From: Chitinivibrionales bacterium
GTDB taxonomy: Bacteria; Fibrobacterota; Chitinivibrionia; Chitinivibrionales; WJKA01
Direction: 5' to 3'
NCBI GenBank assembly: GCA_014729375.1
Contig: WJKA01000697.1
Span: 1 to 6,152, forward strand
Length of the DNA: 6,152 bases
The position numbers and the translations under genes were made by a program. The notes under the pieces are model-generated. The model ran no database searches. It saw only the letters and a list, made by a program, of their open reading frames with translations, and was not told the origin of the DNA. This document shows, piece after piece, positions 6,113 through 6,152 of the stretch; position 1 is the first letter of the stretch; the number at the start of each line of letters is the position of its first letter.

Positions 6113-6152
6113 TTGCATAGTGCATTTTTGGCATTTTGTCTGAAAAAGCCGG
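6113..6152 (+). CDS. Possible start of a rightward gene, cut off by the window edge
   Basis: A TTG codon at 6113 follows AAGGAG (6101-6106) at 6 nt spacing, and 13 codons are open to the edge (MHSAFLAFCLKKP if TTG is read as Met). A short hydrophobic run is seen but too little remains for a family call. The same frame is open back to a TTG at 6074 just after a TGA, but that codon lacks a ribosome binding site. A GTG at 6120 meets a stop after seven codons. Support comes from the ribosome binding site and the promoter candidate upstream, not from the protein. Confidence 0.35.
   Translation, partial: MHSAFLAFCLKKP

Noticed and set aside
5816..6152. Fluoride riboswitch ahead of the crcB operon
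   Set aside because: I looked on the minus strand for the conserved GAUG and CUGAUG-type blocks of the crcB motif and found none in the upstream region. A covariance-model search would settle it.

Overview
The window looks like chromosomal DNA from a Gram-negative, polysaccharide- or ester-degrading bacterium. Two things point that way. There is an outer-membrane beta-barrel protein with a signal peptide and a C-terminal Phe. There is also a secreted esterase whose C-terminus resembles the type IX (Por) secretion sorting domains of the Fibrobacterota-Chlorobi-Bacteroidota group. Strong Shine-Dalgarno sequences stand in front of most genes, which argues against Bacteroidota proper. A Fibrobacterota/Chitinivibrionia-like lineage is my best guess, but it is inference only.

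Layout from left to right. (1) 1-1669, minus strand: two tandem paralogous serine esterases of the LpqC / PHB-depolymerase / CE1-like type, 15 bp apart. The downstream copy runs off the left edge. (2) 1670-1882: divergent intergenic region with control signals for the esterases (leftward) and the porin (rightward). (3) 1883-3022, plus strand: a 379-residue DcaP-like porin. (4) 3023-3327: a roughly 300 bp gap between convergent genes, with no convincing gene, one possible weak terminator hairpin and one curious 45-codon ORF. (5) 3328-5806, minus strand: a two-gene unit. A 697-residue right-handed beta-helix protein resembling GH141 glycoside hydrolases is followed, with an 8 nt overlap, by a fluoride channel gene, crcB. 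(6) 5807-6152: an AT-rich divergent control region with candidate promoters in both directions, and the likely start of a rightward gene cut off by the window edge.

How the genes may work together: the esterases would remove ester side groups, the beta-helix enzyme would cut glycosidic bonds, and the porin would admit small products. This theme is inferred from neighbourhood; only the family assignments rest on motifs. CrcB is a general fluoride-detoxification channel and its coupling to the beta-helix gene is the most unexpected feature. I found no CRISPR array, tRNA, rRNA, insertion sequence or defence system, and no clearly new biological system. The findings below are modest.
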